Notes: generated by a model from the letters alone, not told the origin. Counted from the stretch's first letter, positions 1-6,895 are shown. The stretch is DNA of 33,052 bases from Gammaproteobacteria bacterium HGW-Gammaproteobacteria-3 (GCA_002843155.1 PGZD01000028.1:1-33052); one strand, 5' to 3'. Made by a program: numbers and translations.

Positions 1-73
1 TTGAAAACAAAAAATCTGTAGTGCCATTTGGGATAAAGTAAGAATTTCAACTTATTCAATTAACAGATAATTG

Positions 74-180
74 TTAGTGGAAGTCACGAAGATGGGTTAG
101 AAATTCGATCAGCGCGGTTTGCTCCTCGTCTTCCAGTCCGCCGCCGCACAGGCGGCTTACTTGAATCCAAGTTTGTATGC
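74..180 (-). pseudogene. Possible 3' remnant of a gene on the minus strand
   Basis: Read on the minus strand, this stretch encodes a natural-looking C-terminus with the segment LEDEEQTALIEFLTHLRDFH followed by TAA. It resembles the acidic-helix ends of c-type cytochrome or di-haem peroxidase proteins ('L-x-D-x-E-x-x-A-L-I-x-F-L'). The frame stays open leftward for some 20 more codons, but I see no start codon with a ribosome binding site and no haem motif. I read it as a decayed gene end. A chance open frame is a real alternative, because a second overlapping minus-strand frame is also open here. Confidence 0.25.
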
Positions 181-183
181 CAG

Positions 184-245
184 TAGCGTTTAACGCTATT
201 AATATGTGCTGAAATTGGCATGTCATTACAATTTGGCATTGTAAT
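184..245. promoter_or_regulatory. Two adjacent short palindromes upstream of the 42-residue protein gene
   Basis: Positions 184-198 form TAGCGT-TTA-ACGCTA. Positions 225-245 form ATTACAAT-TTGGC-ATTGTAAT, an 8-bp inverted repeat with a 5-bp centre. Both lie upstream of a promoter-like pair (286-314) that would drive the small gene at 395. They could be operator sites, but no regulator can be assigned. Nothing else coding is seen between the left edge and 394. Confidence 0.35.
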
Positions 246-285
246 TGTCAAGAAGAGTCAGGTTCCACCGAAATCGTCCGGCAAC

Positions 286-314
286 TGGACATGTGCAGAT
301 CTAAGGTTTATAAG
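286..314 (+). promoter_or_regulatory. Sigma70-type promoter candidate
   Basis: TGGACA (286-291) and TATAAG (309-314) are separated by exactly 17 bp. This places transcription start near 321, ahead of the small membrane protein gene at 395. Confidence 0.45.
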
Positions 315-394
315 GTATTAGGCTATGAATACCAATGCACCGCGCACTGCGTTCATCATAGCCATGTGGATAAAACCTATGGGGAGCTTTTATT

Positions 395-523
395 ATGTCG
401 AAACCGGAAAATAATGAGGGTGGCAAAACACCCAAATACATCAAACCTTTGTTGATTGTAATCGTATGCGTGGCGCTATGGTTAGCACTTCAATCGCTTA
501 CCGGCGTACCCATGAAGATGTAA
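395..523 (+). CDS. Small single-helix membrane protein (42 aa), unknown function
   Basis: This short reading frame begins at ATG 395, eight bases after GGGGAG (381-386), a good ribosome binding site. The product has a charged, hydrophilic N-terminus (MSKPENNEGGKTPKYIKP), one hydrophobic segment from about residue 19 to 35 (LLIVIVCVALWLALQSL) and a short tail ending in MKM. The layout predicts a single inner-membrane helix. I do not recognise the family. A promoter (286-314) lies upstream and a hairpin with a T-run (645-698) lies downstream, so it looks like a single-gene transcript. Support is the RBS, the helix and the promoter/terminator framing. Homology could not be checked. Confidence 0.55.
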   Translation: MSKPENNEGGKTPKYIKPLLIVIVCVALWLALQSLTGVPMKM

Positions 524-1019
524 ATAAAATTACAGGTTTAGTCCCGCAATTAAGCGGTATATTTTATAACTATTCAGTACATTAGTCAGACCGTTCCGCA
601 TGAAGCTTTTTAAAAGCCAACAGTGTAGGGCATAAGCTTATGCCGCATCCACCTTTTAAGCTTCGTCATGCCGGGCGGCTTTGGTGGATGCGCTTTTTGC
701 TTATCATCACCCTACAGACAAACACATCGCTCAATCAGGATGATAGGCCGAATAGTTACTATATTTTTTCATCAACTTAAAATAGAAAAACGATGGGCTA
801 AATACTGCACAGTTGCCATGATCGCAGCGGGAAAGACCAAAGACTCAAATTGAGTCGCTCAAATTAATCTTGCTGAAGTTTCGGCAACGGGATATTGCGA
901 GCATTTGTTAATCCTGTCGACAAAAGCCCAGCGATGGGCGAGGCACGCAAAAACTGTCATCCAGAGTAAAATCTCCGTAATCGGACAAACAACTTGCCTA
1001 AGCTTTAGTCTTTCAACTT
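524..1019. other. Non-coding stretch between the 42-aa gene and the permease
   Basis: Apart from the hairpin at 645-698 I see no convincing gene here. A 61-codon plus-strand frame (668-853) overlaps the hairpin, lacks a ribosome binding site and has an unnatural composition, so I leave it out. No clear terminator follows the permease gene, which ends at 1020 on the minus strand. Confidence 0.5.
645..698 (+). terminator. Terminator-like hairpin with T-run
   Basis: GCATCCACC (645-653) pairs perfectly with GGTGGATGC (683-691) and is followed by a five-T run (694-698). The loop is long (29 nt) and can fold further. It lies 122 bases after the 42-residue membrane protein gene. Confidence 0.6.
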
Positions 1020-2792
1020 TTACTGGGTCAAAGGCCAAATCACAGGTATCAACGTAATCGTGGTGATGGCCGTGATGATATTCATCGGTATACCGACTTT
1101 CAGAAAGTCTTTGAAATGGTAGCCGCCCGGGCCATAAACCATCAGATTGGTCTGATAACCTATCGGCGTGGCAAAACTGGCCGATGCCGCCATCATCGTG
1201 GCGAACACAAAAGGTTCCGGATTGAGTCCGAGTGATTGGGTAATCGCCAGCACGATGGGCAGCATTAACAAGGCCGCTGCGTTATTGGTGATGACTTCGG
1301 TCAGTATGGATACGGTGACATAGGTCAAGCCTAAAAGCAGCCAGGCATTGCCATTGGCAAAGGAAAGAATGCGGTGGGCGATAAATTCGGCGGCGCCACT
1401 GACTTGCAAGGCGTTGCCGAGGGCAAAACTGGCGGCGATGGTGATCAGCACCGTGAGATCGAGACTGCGTCGGGCCTCATTGATGTCGCAACAGCCGCTA
1501 ATCACCATAAATCCGGCGCCCAGCAAGGCCGCATTCAACATGCTGGTAAGCCCGGAACCGGCAATGGCGATAACCATCAGGAGCAATCCCCAGGAAATTT
1601 TTGCGCGGCTGTGATTGGGCCGGGTTTCCGCCAAATCATTGATCATCAGAAAGTCGCGCTGAATGCGCTGCCGGGTAACAAAAGCCGGTCGCGCTTCCAA
1701 TAACAGGACATCGCCCGGCTGTAACTCGATAGAGCCCAGGTTGCCTTGAATGGCTTCGCCATCGCGCGCCACGGCCAACACCACCGCACCATAGCGGTCA
1801 CGGAACTGGCTGTCGCGAATGGTTGAACCGATACTGTCACAATGCAAAGACACCACCGCTTCGACCAGACAGCGTTCCGGCGCATCTTTTTCGATGACCG
1901 GCGTTTGGCTGTCCGACGACACCAGACCGTTGATTCGCAAAATATCAAAAATCGCGCTGGTTTCACCGACAAACACCAGCCGATCCCCGCCGCGCAATTT
2001 TTCTTCCGAGGACACGGCGGTGACGATGCTGCCGTTGCGCTCGATTTCAGCCAGATAAATACGCTGTAAATTACGCAAACCGGCGCTGCTGACGGTAACG
2101 CCTTCCAGCGGCCCGTTATGCGCCACCGCAACTTCAAAAGTAAATTTCTTGCGGTCGGCGAACTGTTCTGCCGCGCTTTGCCGGTCCGGCAACAAAACCG
2201 GCATGAACACAATCATGAATACGATACCGACCAGACACACCGGCAAACCAATCAAGGTAATGTCAAACAAGCCAAAACCGCTGTTGCCGGTCAAGGCCTG
2301 ATACTGGCCATTAATTACCAGATTGGTGCTGGTGCCGATCAAAGTCAGCGTGCCGCCCAGAATAGACGCGTAACTCAACGGAATCATCAGTTTGGATGGA
2401 CTGATCGCAATCCGTTTCGACCAGCGGGTGATGGCGGGAATCATGGTGGCGACCACCGGAGTATTGTTCAGAAAACCACTTAACGGTACGATCGGCAATA
2501 CCAGCCTGAACAAAGCGCTGCGGCAGGATTCAGGCTGGCCGAGCAAACTGTTGACCAGCCATTCGACGCCGCCCGACGCTCTGATGCCGGCCGCGATGAC
2601 AAACATCGCCGCCACGGTAATCAGCCCGGCGTTACTGAATCCTGCCAAAGCTTCCTTGGCGCTGATAACGCCACTGACGCTGAGTACCGTCAGCGCCGCC
2701 ATCAGGACAATATCGGGCGTCAAGCGCGAAAAAATCAGCGTCAACAAAACGGCGCCCGTTAAAAAGATTGTCAGCCAGCCTTGCCAGTCCAT
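1020..2792 (-). CDS. SLC13-family permease with TrkA-C domains
   Basis: This 590-residue membrane transporter starts at ATG 2792, with GAGG about nine bases upstream on the minus strand. The N-terminal half (1-200) and C-terminal quarter (about 400-590) hold the two transmembrane blocks of the SLC13/ArsB/CitMHS group. The motifs include LNNTPVVATMIPAI and LIGTSTNLVINGQ in the first half, and ITNNAAALLMLPIVLAI and TPIGYQTNLMVYGPGGY in the second. Between them, about residues 205-380, are two cytosolic RCK_C (TrkA-C) repeats (for example LRGGDRLVFVGE and LQPGDVLLLEARP), which usually bind ligands and gate transport. Family members move sulfate, dicarboxylates or other anions with sodium or protons. 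Nothing nearby shows the substrate. It appears monocistronic. Confidence 0.9.
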   Translation of the reverse strand: MDWQGWLTIFLTGAVLLTLIFSRLTPDIVLMAALTVLSVSGVISAKEALAGFSNAGLITVAAMFVIAAGIRASGGVEWLVNSLLGQPESCRSALFRLVLPIVPLSGFLNNTPVVATMIPAITRWSKRIAISPSKLMIPLSYASILGGTLTLIGTSTNLVINGQYQALTGNSGFGLFDITLIGLPVCLVGIVFMIVFMPVLLPDRQSAAEQFADRKKFTFEVAVAHNGPLEGVTVSSAGLRNLQRIYLAEIERNGSIVTAVSSEEKLRGGDRLVFVGETSAIFDILRINGLVSSDSQTPVIEKDAPERCLVEAVVSLHCDSIGSTIRDSQFRDRYGAVVLAVARDGEAIQGNLGSIELQPGDVLLLEARPAFVTRQRIQRDFLMINDLAETRPNHSRAKISWGLLLMVIAIAGSGLTSMLNAALLGAGFMVISGCCDINEARRSLDLTVLITIAASFALGNALQVSGAAEFIAHRILSFANGNAWLLLGLTYVTVSILTEVITNNAAALLMLPIVLAITQSLGLNPEPFVFATMMAASASFATPIGYQTNLMVYGPGGYHFKDFLKVGIPMNIITAITTITLIPVIWPLTQ

Positions 2793-3005
2793 TATTGCCT
2801 CTTAATGTCATCCGATGCTGTTTGCCGCAAAGCGGATGTAAATCGGCCATTATAATCAATCTTTGCAAAAAGCGGTGAATTTCACTGAAGCCTGCGTCCT
2901 TGCGGGATTAGAGCGCCACAGACAAGTTATGGCTTTACCCCAAGCTCTCGGGTGGCCGCACCAAGCCAAGTCAACACCGGCCAATGCGGCTTCATCTTTG
3001 ACCGA

Positions 3006-3368
3006 TCAATGTTGACCCGGCAACATACCCACCGAACCCGGCTTGATGCGTTTGCATTCCACCACGACATCTTCCATATGACAACGGTAGCCTTGGTCGC
3101 CGTTGGAACAGACATCGCACACCGGCTTGCCGTTATCCTTGATTTGTTCGACATGCCAGCCATAACCCTGGGTTTGACAAAACTTTCTGCCGTATCGTTT
3201 CAGGGTATAGGCTTTGGCCGCTGTTGCTGTTGCCGCCTGTTCCGATTCGCATTTTGCCGAAGGTAGGGTATTGGCCATTAAATCGCGGAAAATGTACTCC
3301 GTCGCCCATGTATTGCCTGCAAATAACATTAAAGCGGTTATAAGACTCAGTAAATTTAATTTCATCAT
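3006..3368 (-). CDS. Cys-rich secreted protein, unknown function
   Basis: The product is 120 residues, starting at tandem ATG codons (3368 or 3365) behind GGGAAAGA on the minus strand. An N-terminal signal peptide is predicted (hydrophobic LLSLITALMLFAG, likely cleavage after NTWA). The mature part carries six cysteines, including C-D-V-C and Y-R-C-H, suitable for disulfides or metal binding. I do not recognise the family. It lies 67 bases after a 57-residue membrane peptide gene on the same strand, with no terminator between. The two probably share the strong promoter at 3698-3726, and hence control by the operator-like repeats there. The composition and signal peptide support a real gene. 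Confidence 0.7.
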   Translation of the reverse strand: MMKLNLLSLITALMLFAGNTWATEYIFRDLMANTLPSAKCESEQAATATAAKAYTLKRYGRKFCQTQGYGWHVEQIKDNGKPVCDVCSNGDQGYRCHMEDVVVECKRIKPGSVGMLPGQH

Positions 3369-3435
3369 TCTTTCCCTGCAATTGTTTCAAGTTTGGATTT
3401 TATTTTTATAATTATTGGCTCATGAACTATTTTTT

Positions 3436-3609
3436 CTAATTCAGTACCCGGATATTCATCTGCGCTTCTTCTTCTTGTAATTGCTGCTTGATAGGGGCAA
3501 ATTTTTCGTCTTCATTCATTTTCACCAATACCAGGGTTGTCACCAACGCCAATGTTGTAAGGCCGACATACAACCAGAATTTATCTTTTTTAGCTTCTTC
3601 TTCAATCAT
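3436..3609 (-). CDS. Small single-helix membrane protein (57 aa), unknown function
   Basis: ATG at 3609 follows GAGGAG on the minus strand at a good distance. The product begins MIEEEAKKDKFWLYVGLTTL, has one hydrophobic helix at about residues 12-29, and ends in a highly charged, Gln/Glu-rich tail. I infer a single-pass inner-membrane protein with a cytoplasmic acidic N-terminus. Its promoter (3698-3726) is the best sigma70 match in the window and is bracketed by two copies of TAGTATCGATTCG. A Cys-rich secreted protein gene follows. I know no family for it. Confidence 0.65.
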   Translation of the reverse strand: MIEEEAKKDKFWLYVGLTTLALVTTLVLVKMNEDEKFAPIKQQLQEEEAQMNIRVLN

Positions 3610-3688
3610 GGCAAATCACTCCTCGGTTCTTAAAATGATAAACGCCGGGCCGCACAGGGCGGATCAGCGCACTGCTCGCTTTATGTAG

Positions 3689-3701
3689 CGAATCGATACT
3701 A
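3689..3701 (-). promoter_or_regulatory. Operator-like site 1, overlapping the -10 box
   Basis: On the minus strand this reads TAGTATCGATTCG. It overlaps the TATAGT -10 box (3698-3703) and the expected start site. It differs by one base from the core of the palindrome at 4528-4554 and is identical to the second copy at 3734-3746. Confidence 0.6.
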
Positions 3702-3726
3702 TAAAAATGAAAAAAAGAATTGTCAA
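3698..3726 (-). promoter_or_regulatory. Strong sigma70 promoter for the 57-aa/Cys-rich pair
   Basis: On the minus strand a perfect TTGACA -35 (3721-3726) and TATAGT -10 (3698-3703) are separated by exactly 17 bp. Transcription would start near 3691, about 80 nt before the 57-residue gene. Two operator-like repeats flank and overlap it, which indicates a strong but repressed promoter. Confidence 0.75.
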
Positions 3727-3733
3727 CTTTTAT

Positions 3734-3746
3734 CGAATCGATACTA
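3734..3746 (-). promoter_or_regulatory. Operator-like site 2, just upstream of the -35 box
   Basis: On the minus strand this reads TAGTATCGATTCG, identical to site 1. The two sites start 45 bp apart, a little over four helical turns, and bracket the promoter. The same core with one base changed forms half of the palindrome in front of the DUF2024 gene. Confidence 0.6.
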
Positions 3747-3905
3747 TTTTCAAGAGTCCAATCACCCTCGCCAGGCCATGCGAACAAACATCCGTCACAC
3801 CCAAAGATTCCGGCGCAATACCTTTTTCACCACGCTCTGTCGCCCGATAAATCGAACTCCTACATGGGCTTGCCGCTTGCCTGGACAAGACCATTTCCGT
3901 TCAGT

Positions 3906-4466
3906 TTAAGCCGCCGTATGCTCCTGGCATATTTTTTCGCTGTCTTTCTGTGTCAACGTTTCTTGGGTCAGACCACACAAAAAGCCCTGATCGGTCGTCG
4001 TAAAATATTTGCAGGTTTTACACAGACCAAAAGAATGTGATTTATGGGCTTTTTGCAAAGCCGTCAATGCCTGCATATAGACAGCCTCTTGCAATTGCGG
4101 ATAATGCTGCTCAAGAATCAGCGCGGCATTTCGGAACAGCTCGGTCGGCGCCGCCCGTTCAAGTACCTCGCGTCCCGCCGCGATGAGATGCAAATGCACC
4201 ATGCGCTTATCGACCTGATCGGGTAGTTTCAGGATAAAGCCTTTGCGCTCCAGAAGCAGCAAGGTCTGCGATACCGTACCTTTGGTCATGCCCAGATAGT
4301 GGGTCAACGCAGCCGGGGTATCGCTATAGCGGTTGCACCGCGACAAATAATCCAGCACCTGCAAATGCACCGCCTGAATACCCAGCTCGGTACATTTTTT
4401 ACGTTCCTCGGAACGAATCAACGCTGCCATGCGCTCGATGACTTTATAAAGATCGATTGTTGCCAT
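3906..4466 (-). CDS. MarR-family transcriptional regulator with Cys-rich C-terminal extension
   Basis: This 186-residue winged-helix regulator has its HTH at about residues 51-80 (LTHYLGMTKGTVSQTLLLLE) and the DKR wing motif at 87-89 (DKRMVHLHL). It is longer than typical MarR proteins (about 140-150 residues) because of a tail after residue 145. That tail contains C149-x2-C152, C164 and C180, a potential zinc or iron-sulfur site that could sense metal, redox state or NO. It diverges from the DUF2024/cytochrome cd1 genes. The palindrome 4528-4554 lies between them and is the likely operator. Two further copies of the operator core lie in the promoter at 3698-3726. Repression of both units is inferred from the site positions. 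The effector is unknown. Confidence 0.85.
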   Translation of the reverse strand: MATIDLYKVIERMAALIRSEERKKCTELGIQAVHLQVLDYLSRCNRYSDTPAALTHYLGMTKGTVSQTLLLLERKGFILKLPDQVDKRMVHLHLIAAGREVLERAAPTELFRNAALILEQHYPQLQEAVYMQALTALQKAHKSHSFGLCKTCKYFTTTDQGFLCGLTQETLTQKDSEKICQEHTAA

Positions 4467-4495
4467 GAGTCTATAAGTTTTAATTCGTTAATGAG

Positions 4496-4525
4496 TTGAC
4501 AAACGAAAAGACACTGGCCTAATAT
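4496..4525 (+). promoter_or_regulatory. Sigma70 promoter for the DUF2024 gene
   Basis: A perfect TTGACA (4496-4501) and TAATAT (4520-4525) are spaced by 18 bp. The start site would be near 4532, inside the 27-bp palindrome, the classic geometry for repression. Downstream cytochrome genes may be included in this transcript. Confidence 0.7.
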
Positions 4526-4527
4526 TA

Positions 4528-4554
4528 CACCTAGTTTCGATTCGAAACTAGGTG
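4528..4554. promoter_or_regulatory. Perfect 27-bp palindromic operator
   Basis: The arm CACCTAGTTTCGA (4528-4540) is mirrored exactly by 4542-4554 around a single central T (4541). It overlaps the expected transcription start of the promoter at 4496-4525 and lies between the divergent MarR gene and the DUF2024 gene. Its core TAGTTTCGATTCG (4532-4544) recurs with one change at 3689-3701 and 3734-3746. There is no T-run, so it is not a terminator. Confidence 0.8.
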
Positions 4555-4614
4555 GCTGTGCCATTCTTTTTACTCCCAGGACGGGTGATGTTATTCCTCG
4601 CAGAACAGTTCCAT

Positions 4615-4641
4615 GCCGGTGTCTCCAGCACCGGCTTTTTT
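4615..4641 (+). terminator. Intrinsic-terminator-like hairpin in the DUF2024 leader (possible attenuator)
   Basis: GCCGGTG (4615-4621) pairs with CACCGGC (4629-4635) over a seven-base loop and is followed by six Ts (4636-4641). It ends only two bases before the ribosome binding site of the DUF2024 gene and lies within the roughly 125-nt leader from the promoter at 4496. It could attenuate transcription or shield the RBS. I matched it to no known riboswitch. Confidence 0.55.
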
Positions 4642-4657
4642 ACAGGAGGCGCTTCTC

Positions 4658-4921
4658 ATGGCTATGGCCCATGTTTACGACACTTATGCCAAAACCGCCA
4701 AAGGCAGAATCATGCACTTCGATGTCGTGCTTGATGACCAAGATCAACACCAGGCCATAACTTATGCCAGGCAATGGCTGGCCAGTATTGGCGAGGGGGA
4801 TGCTGTGATTAATCAGACGCAGTGCGTATTTTGCCACAGTTGCGATGCACCGCCTGAATTGAGGCAACAAATCGATAACCAAGGCTACGCTATTTATAAA
4901 TTAGAAGGCTGTCCGGTTTGA
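4658..4921 (+). CDS. DUF2024 family protein
   Basis: The start at ATG 4658 is set by AGGAGG at 4644-4649. An in-frame ATG at 4613 lies before the leader hairpin and is unlikely. The 87-residue protein matches the DUF2024 pattern: H-V-Y-D-T-Y near the start, a central M-H-F-D-V, then W-L-x-S-I-G-E-G-D-A, and a Cys motif C-V-F-C-H-S-C-D-A-P-P. The C-x2-C-H-x-C could bind metal. The family's biochemical role is not known to me. It is the first gene after the operator-controlled promoter and lies 63 bases before the cytochrome cd1 gene, so it may be co-transcribed with the haem d1 cluster. Confidence 0.85.
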   Translation: MAMAHVYDTYAKTAKGRIMHFDVVLDDQDQHQAITYARQWLASIGEGDAVINQTQCVFCHSCDAPPELRQQIDNQGYAIYKLEGCPV

Positions 4922-4984
4922 GTTTATAGTTTAAGTTATATTACTATCGCTGCAAAAACTTGACACCGAAGGATGGAAAACACG

Positions 4985-6559
4985 ATGAAACCTACATTGA
5001 CTACACCTGTTATCAAAACCGCACTGGCAGCCGCTATCGGACTGTTGCTGTCGGCAAATCCAGCGCAAGCGGCCGAAAACGATGAACATAAGGCCCATCA
5101 GCTTTTTGAAGACAATTGCGCCAGTTGCCACGGTTCCGATCATGGCGGCTATCTTGCCCCGGCACTCAACGCCGAAACGCTCAAAGGCAGAAGCCCGACC
5201 GCCTTGCGCACGCTCATCATGACCGGCAGCTTCGAAACTCTGATGCCGCCTTTCTATGGCCGTTTATCGGATGATGACATCCGTTTGCTGGTCAAACATC
5301 TGCAAAGTACGCCCAAGCTGCCCAATCCCGCCTGGACTATCTCCGACATGAAAGCTTCGCTGAAAGTCTATGTCAAGGATGAAAGCACGTTGCCGGATAA
5401 ACCCGGCTTTCAAATCGATAGTATGGACAATCTGATCGGCGTTGCGGCGCGCGGCAAATACGGTCGCGGCGAAGGCTCCCGGGCGATTTTCATCAACAGC
5501 GTCACCCATCGGAAAGTAGGCGAAATTCCGACCGGCACCGCCGCCCATATTATTGAATTCAACCCCGTCAATCCGCGCTGGGCTTATGTCAAAACCGATA
5601 CCGCCGAAATTTTTAAAGTAGACTTGTATTCGATGCAGGCGGTGCGCAGTATCAAAACCGGCTATAACGGCCCCGGCATCGGTATTTCCCGCGACGGCAA
5701 ATACATCATGGCCGGTTCTTTTGTGCCGCACAATGCCGTGATTCTCGACGCCGATACGCTGGAACCGTTGAAAACGTTCGAGCTGGAAGGTATCGATCCG
5801 GATGGCAAGCAAGTGTCCTCCGATTCCGGCATGATCATCGGCACCCCTTTCGCCGATATTTTCGCCATTGCCCTGGAAAATGCCGGCCAGGTGTGGGTGG
5901 TGGATTTAAAAGACGATTTTCCGGTGACCAGAATCACTGATGTCGGCCGTCACCTGCACGATGCGTTTTTGACCCACGGCGGCAAAAAACTGATGGTCGC
6001 GTCCTACGACGACAGCATCGTCGCTGCAATAGACCTTGAACAACGCAAACTGATCAAAAAACTGCCCGCAGGCTGTGTGCCCCATGTCGGTGGGGGTTCG
6101 GCCGTTGTTGTCGATGGCCGCACGCTGGGCTTTGGCACCAATTTCGGTGACTGCGACAAAACCGTGGTCAGCGTCTGGGATCTGGATAAAATGGAAGTGG
6201 TCAAGCAAGTGCCGGTGTCCGGCGGCACCGAATCGCCCGCCGCTCACGCCAACGCGCCTTATGTCGCCGTGGATATTATCAGTAAGGACAGACGCGCCCG
6301 CACCATTCAACTGATTGATAAAAAATCGCTGGAAGTGGTCAAAACGCTCGATGTCGGCGGCCATGCCTATTTTCCTGAGTACAGCAGCGATGGCAAATAC
6401 CTGTATGTCAGCGCGGGTTATGCCGGTGATGAAGTGGTGGTTTATGATTCCGTCACTTTGAAAAAAGTCGCATCGATACCGATGGAAAGTCCGGCTGGTA
6501 TTTTCGCGCGCGGTCGGGTTAAATATATGACTCGCGGTCTTTCGCCCGACGAAATCTGA
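4985..6559 (+). CDS. Cytochrome cd1 family protein (NirS/NirN-like, nitrite reductase or dihydro-haem d1 dehydrogenase)
   Basis: I chose ATG 4985, because GAAGGA (4968-4973) would overlap an earlier ATG at 4973. The product is 524 residues. The signal peptide probably ends at SANPAQA (28), so the protein is periplasmic. A haem c domain has C45-A-S-C48-H49 with probable ligand M87 (LMPPF). The haem d1 propeller follows from about 140. H188 aligns with the NirS d1 axial His, and H325 (RHLHD) and H367 (CVPH) with the two NirS active-site histidines. The C-terminus (SPAGIF) and the haem c domain (GGYLAPALNAETL, then P-x-W) look more like NirN, whereas NirS ends near TPTGKFNVYNT. I therefore leave the reaction open. 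It heads a haem d1 biosynthesis cluster. Confidence 0.85.
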   Translation: MKPTLTTPVIKTALAAAIGLLLSANPAQAAENDEHKAHQLFEDNCASCHGSDHGGYLAPALNAETLKGRSPTALRTLIMTGSFETLMPPFYGRLSDDDIRLLVKHLQSTPKLPNPAWTISDMKASLKVYVKDESTLPDKPGFQIDSMDNLIGVAARGKYGRGEGSRAIFINSVTHRKVGEIPTGTAAHIIEFNPVNPRWAYVKTDTAEIFKVDLYSMQAVRSIKTGYNGPGIGISRDGKYIMAGSFVPHNAVILDADTLEPLKTFELEGIDPDGKQVSSDSGMIIGTPFADIFAIALENAGQVWVVDLKDDFPVTRITDVGRHLHDAFLTHGGKKLMVASYDDSIVAAIDLEQRKLIKKLPAGCVPHVGGGSAVVVDGRTLGFGTNFGDCDKTVVSVWDLDKMEVVKQVPVSGGTESPAAHANAPYVAVDIISKDRRARTIQLIDKKSLEVVKTLDVGGHAYFPEYSSDGKYLYVSAGYAGDEVVVYDSVTLKKVASIPMESPAGIFARGRVKYMTRGLSPDEI

Positions 6560-6566
6560 GGAGCAG

Positions 6567-6881
6567 ATGATGAAGTTACCAGCATCCGCCTTTGCTTTGT
6601 TTTTGGCTTTGACGGCCACCTCCGTTCATGCCGCCAACCTTTATGCCGGACAGGCTAAAGCCGCCGCCGTCTGCTCGCAATGTCACGGCATTATAGCGCC
6701 TTCGGTCGGGGCGCCGTTTCCGTCCTTGGCCGGACGCGACGCCGATTATTTGCAATTGGCACTGAAACAATACCGCGATAAAACCCGCGTATCGGACATT
6801 ATGAACGCCATTGCCGGATCACTGACCGATAACGACATCGCCAATGTCGCGGCTTATTATTCAAAACAACAAAGCCAATAA
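6567..6881 (+). CDS. Small periplasmic class I cytochrome c
   Basis: The protein is 104 residues. ATG 6567 (or 6570) lies just behind GAGGAG, which overlaps the region of the preceding stop codon, so it is translationally close to the cd1 gene. The signal peptide ends around HAA (21-23). One haem site is C36-S-Q-C39-H40 and the likely sixth ligand is Met79 (VSDIMNAIAG). The PSLAGRDADYLQLALKQY pattern is that of c4/c553-type cytochromes. It probably delivers electrons to, or takes them from, the cd1 protein, comparable to NirM in pseudomonads. That role is inferred from position. Confidence 0.85.
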   Translation: MMKLPASAFALFLALTATSVHAANLYAGQAKAAAVCSQCHGIIAPSVGAPFPSLAGRDADYLQLALKQYRDKTRVSDIMNAIAGSLTDNDIANVAAYYSKQQSQ

Positions 6882-6895
6882 AGCTTCAACACTTT

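Noticed and set aside
668-853. 61-codon plus-strand frame
   Set aside because: No ribosome binding site, unnatural composition, and it overlaps the terminator-like hairpin.
4528-4554. Terminator for the MarR or DUF2024 transcripts
   Set aside because: No T-run on either side, and it lies at a promoter start site between divergent genes.
4557-4641. Possible fluoride-type riboswitch (GGGTGATG... followed by a CG-rich stem)
   Set aside because: The first GGxGATG-like piece is present, but the conserved CTGATGxCTCCT segment and core pseudoknot partners are absent. Kept only as a hairpin.
5906-6619. 237-codon minus-strand frame opposite the cd1 gene
   Set aside because: It lies fully inside a strong, recognisable plus-strand gene with no independent signals. 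Long antisense frames are expected in such codon-biased genes.
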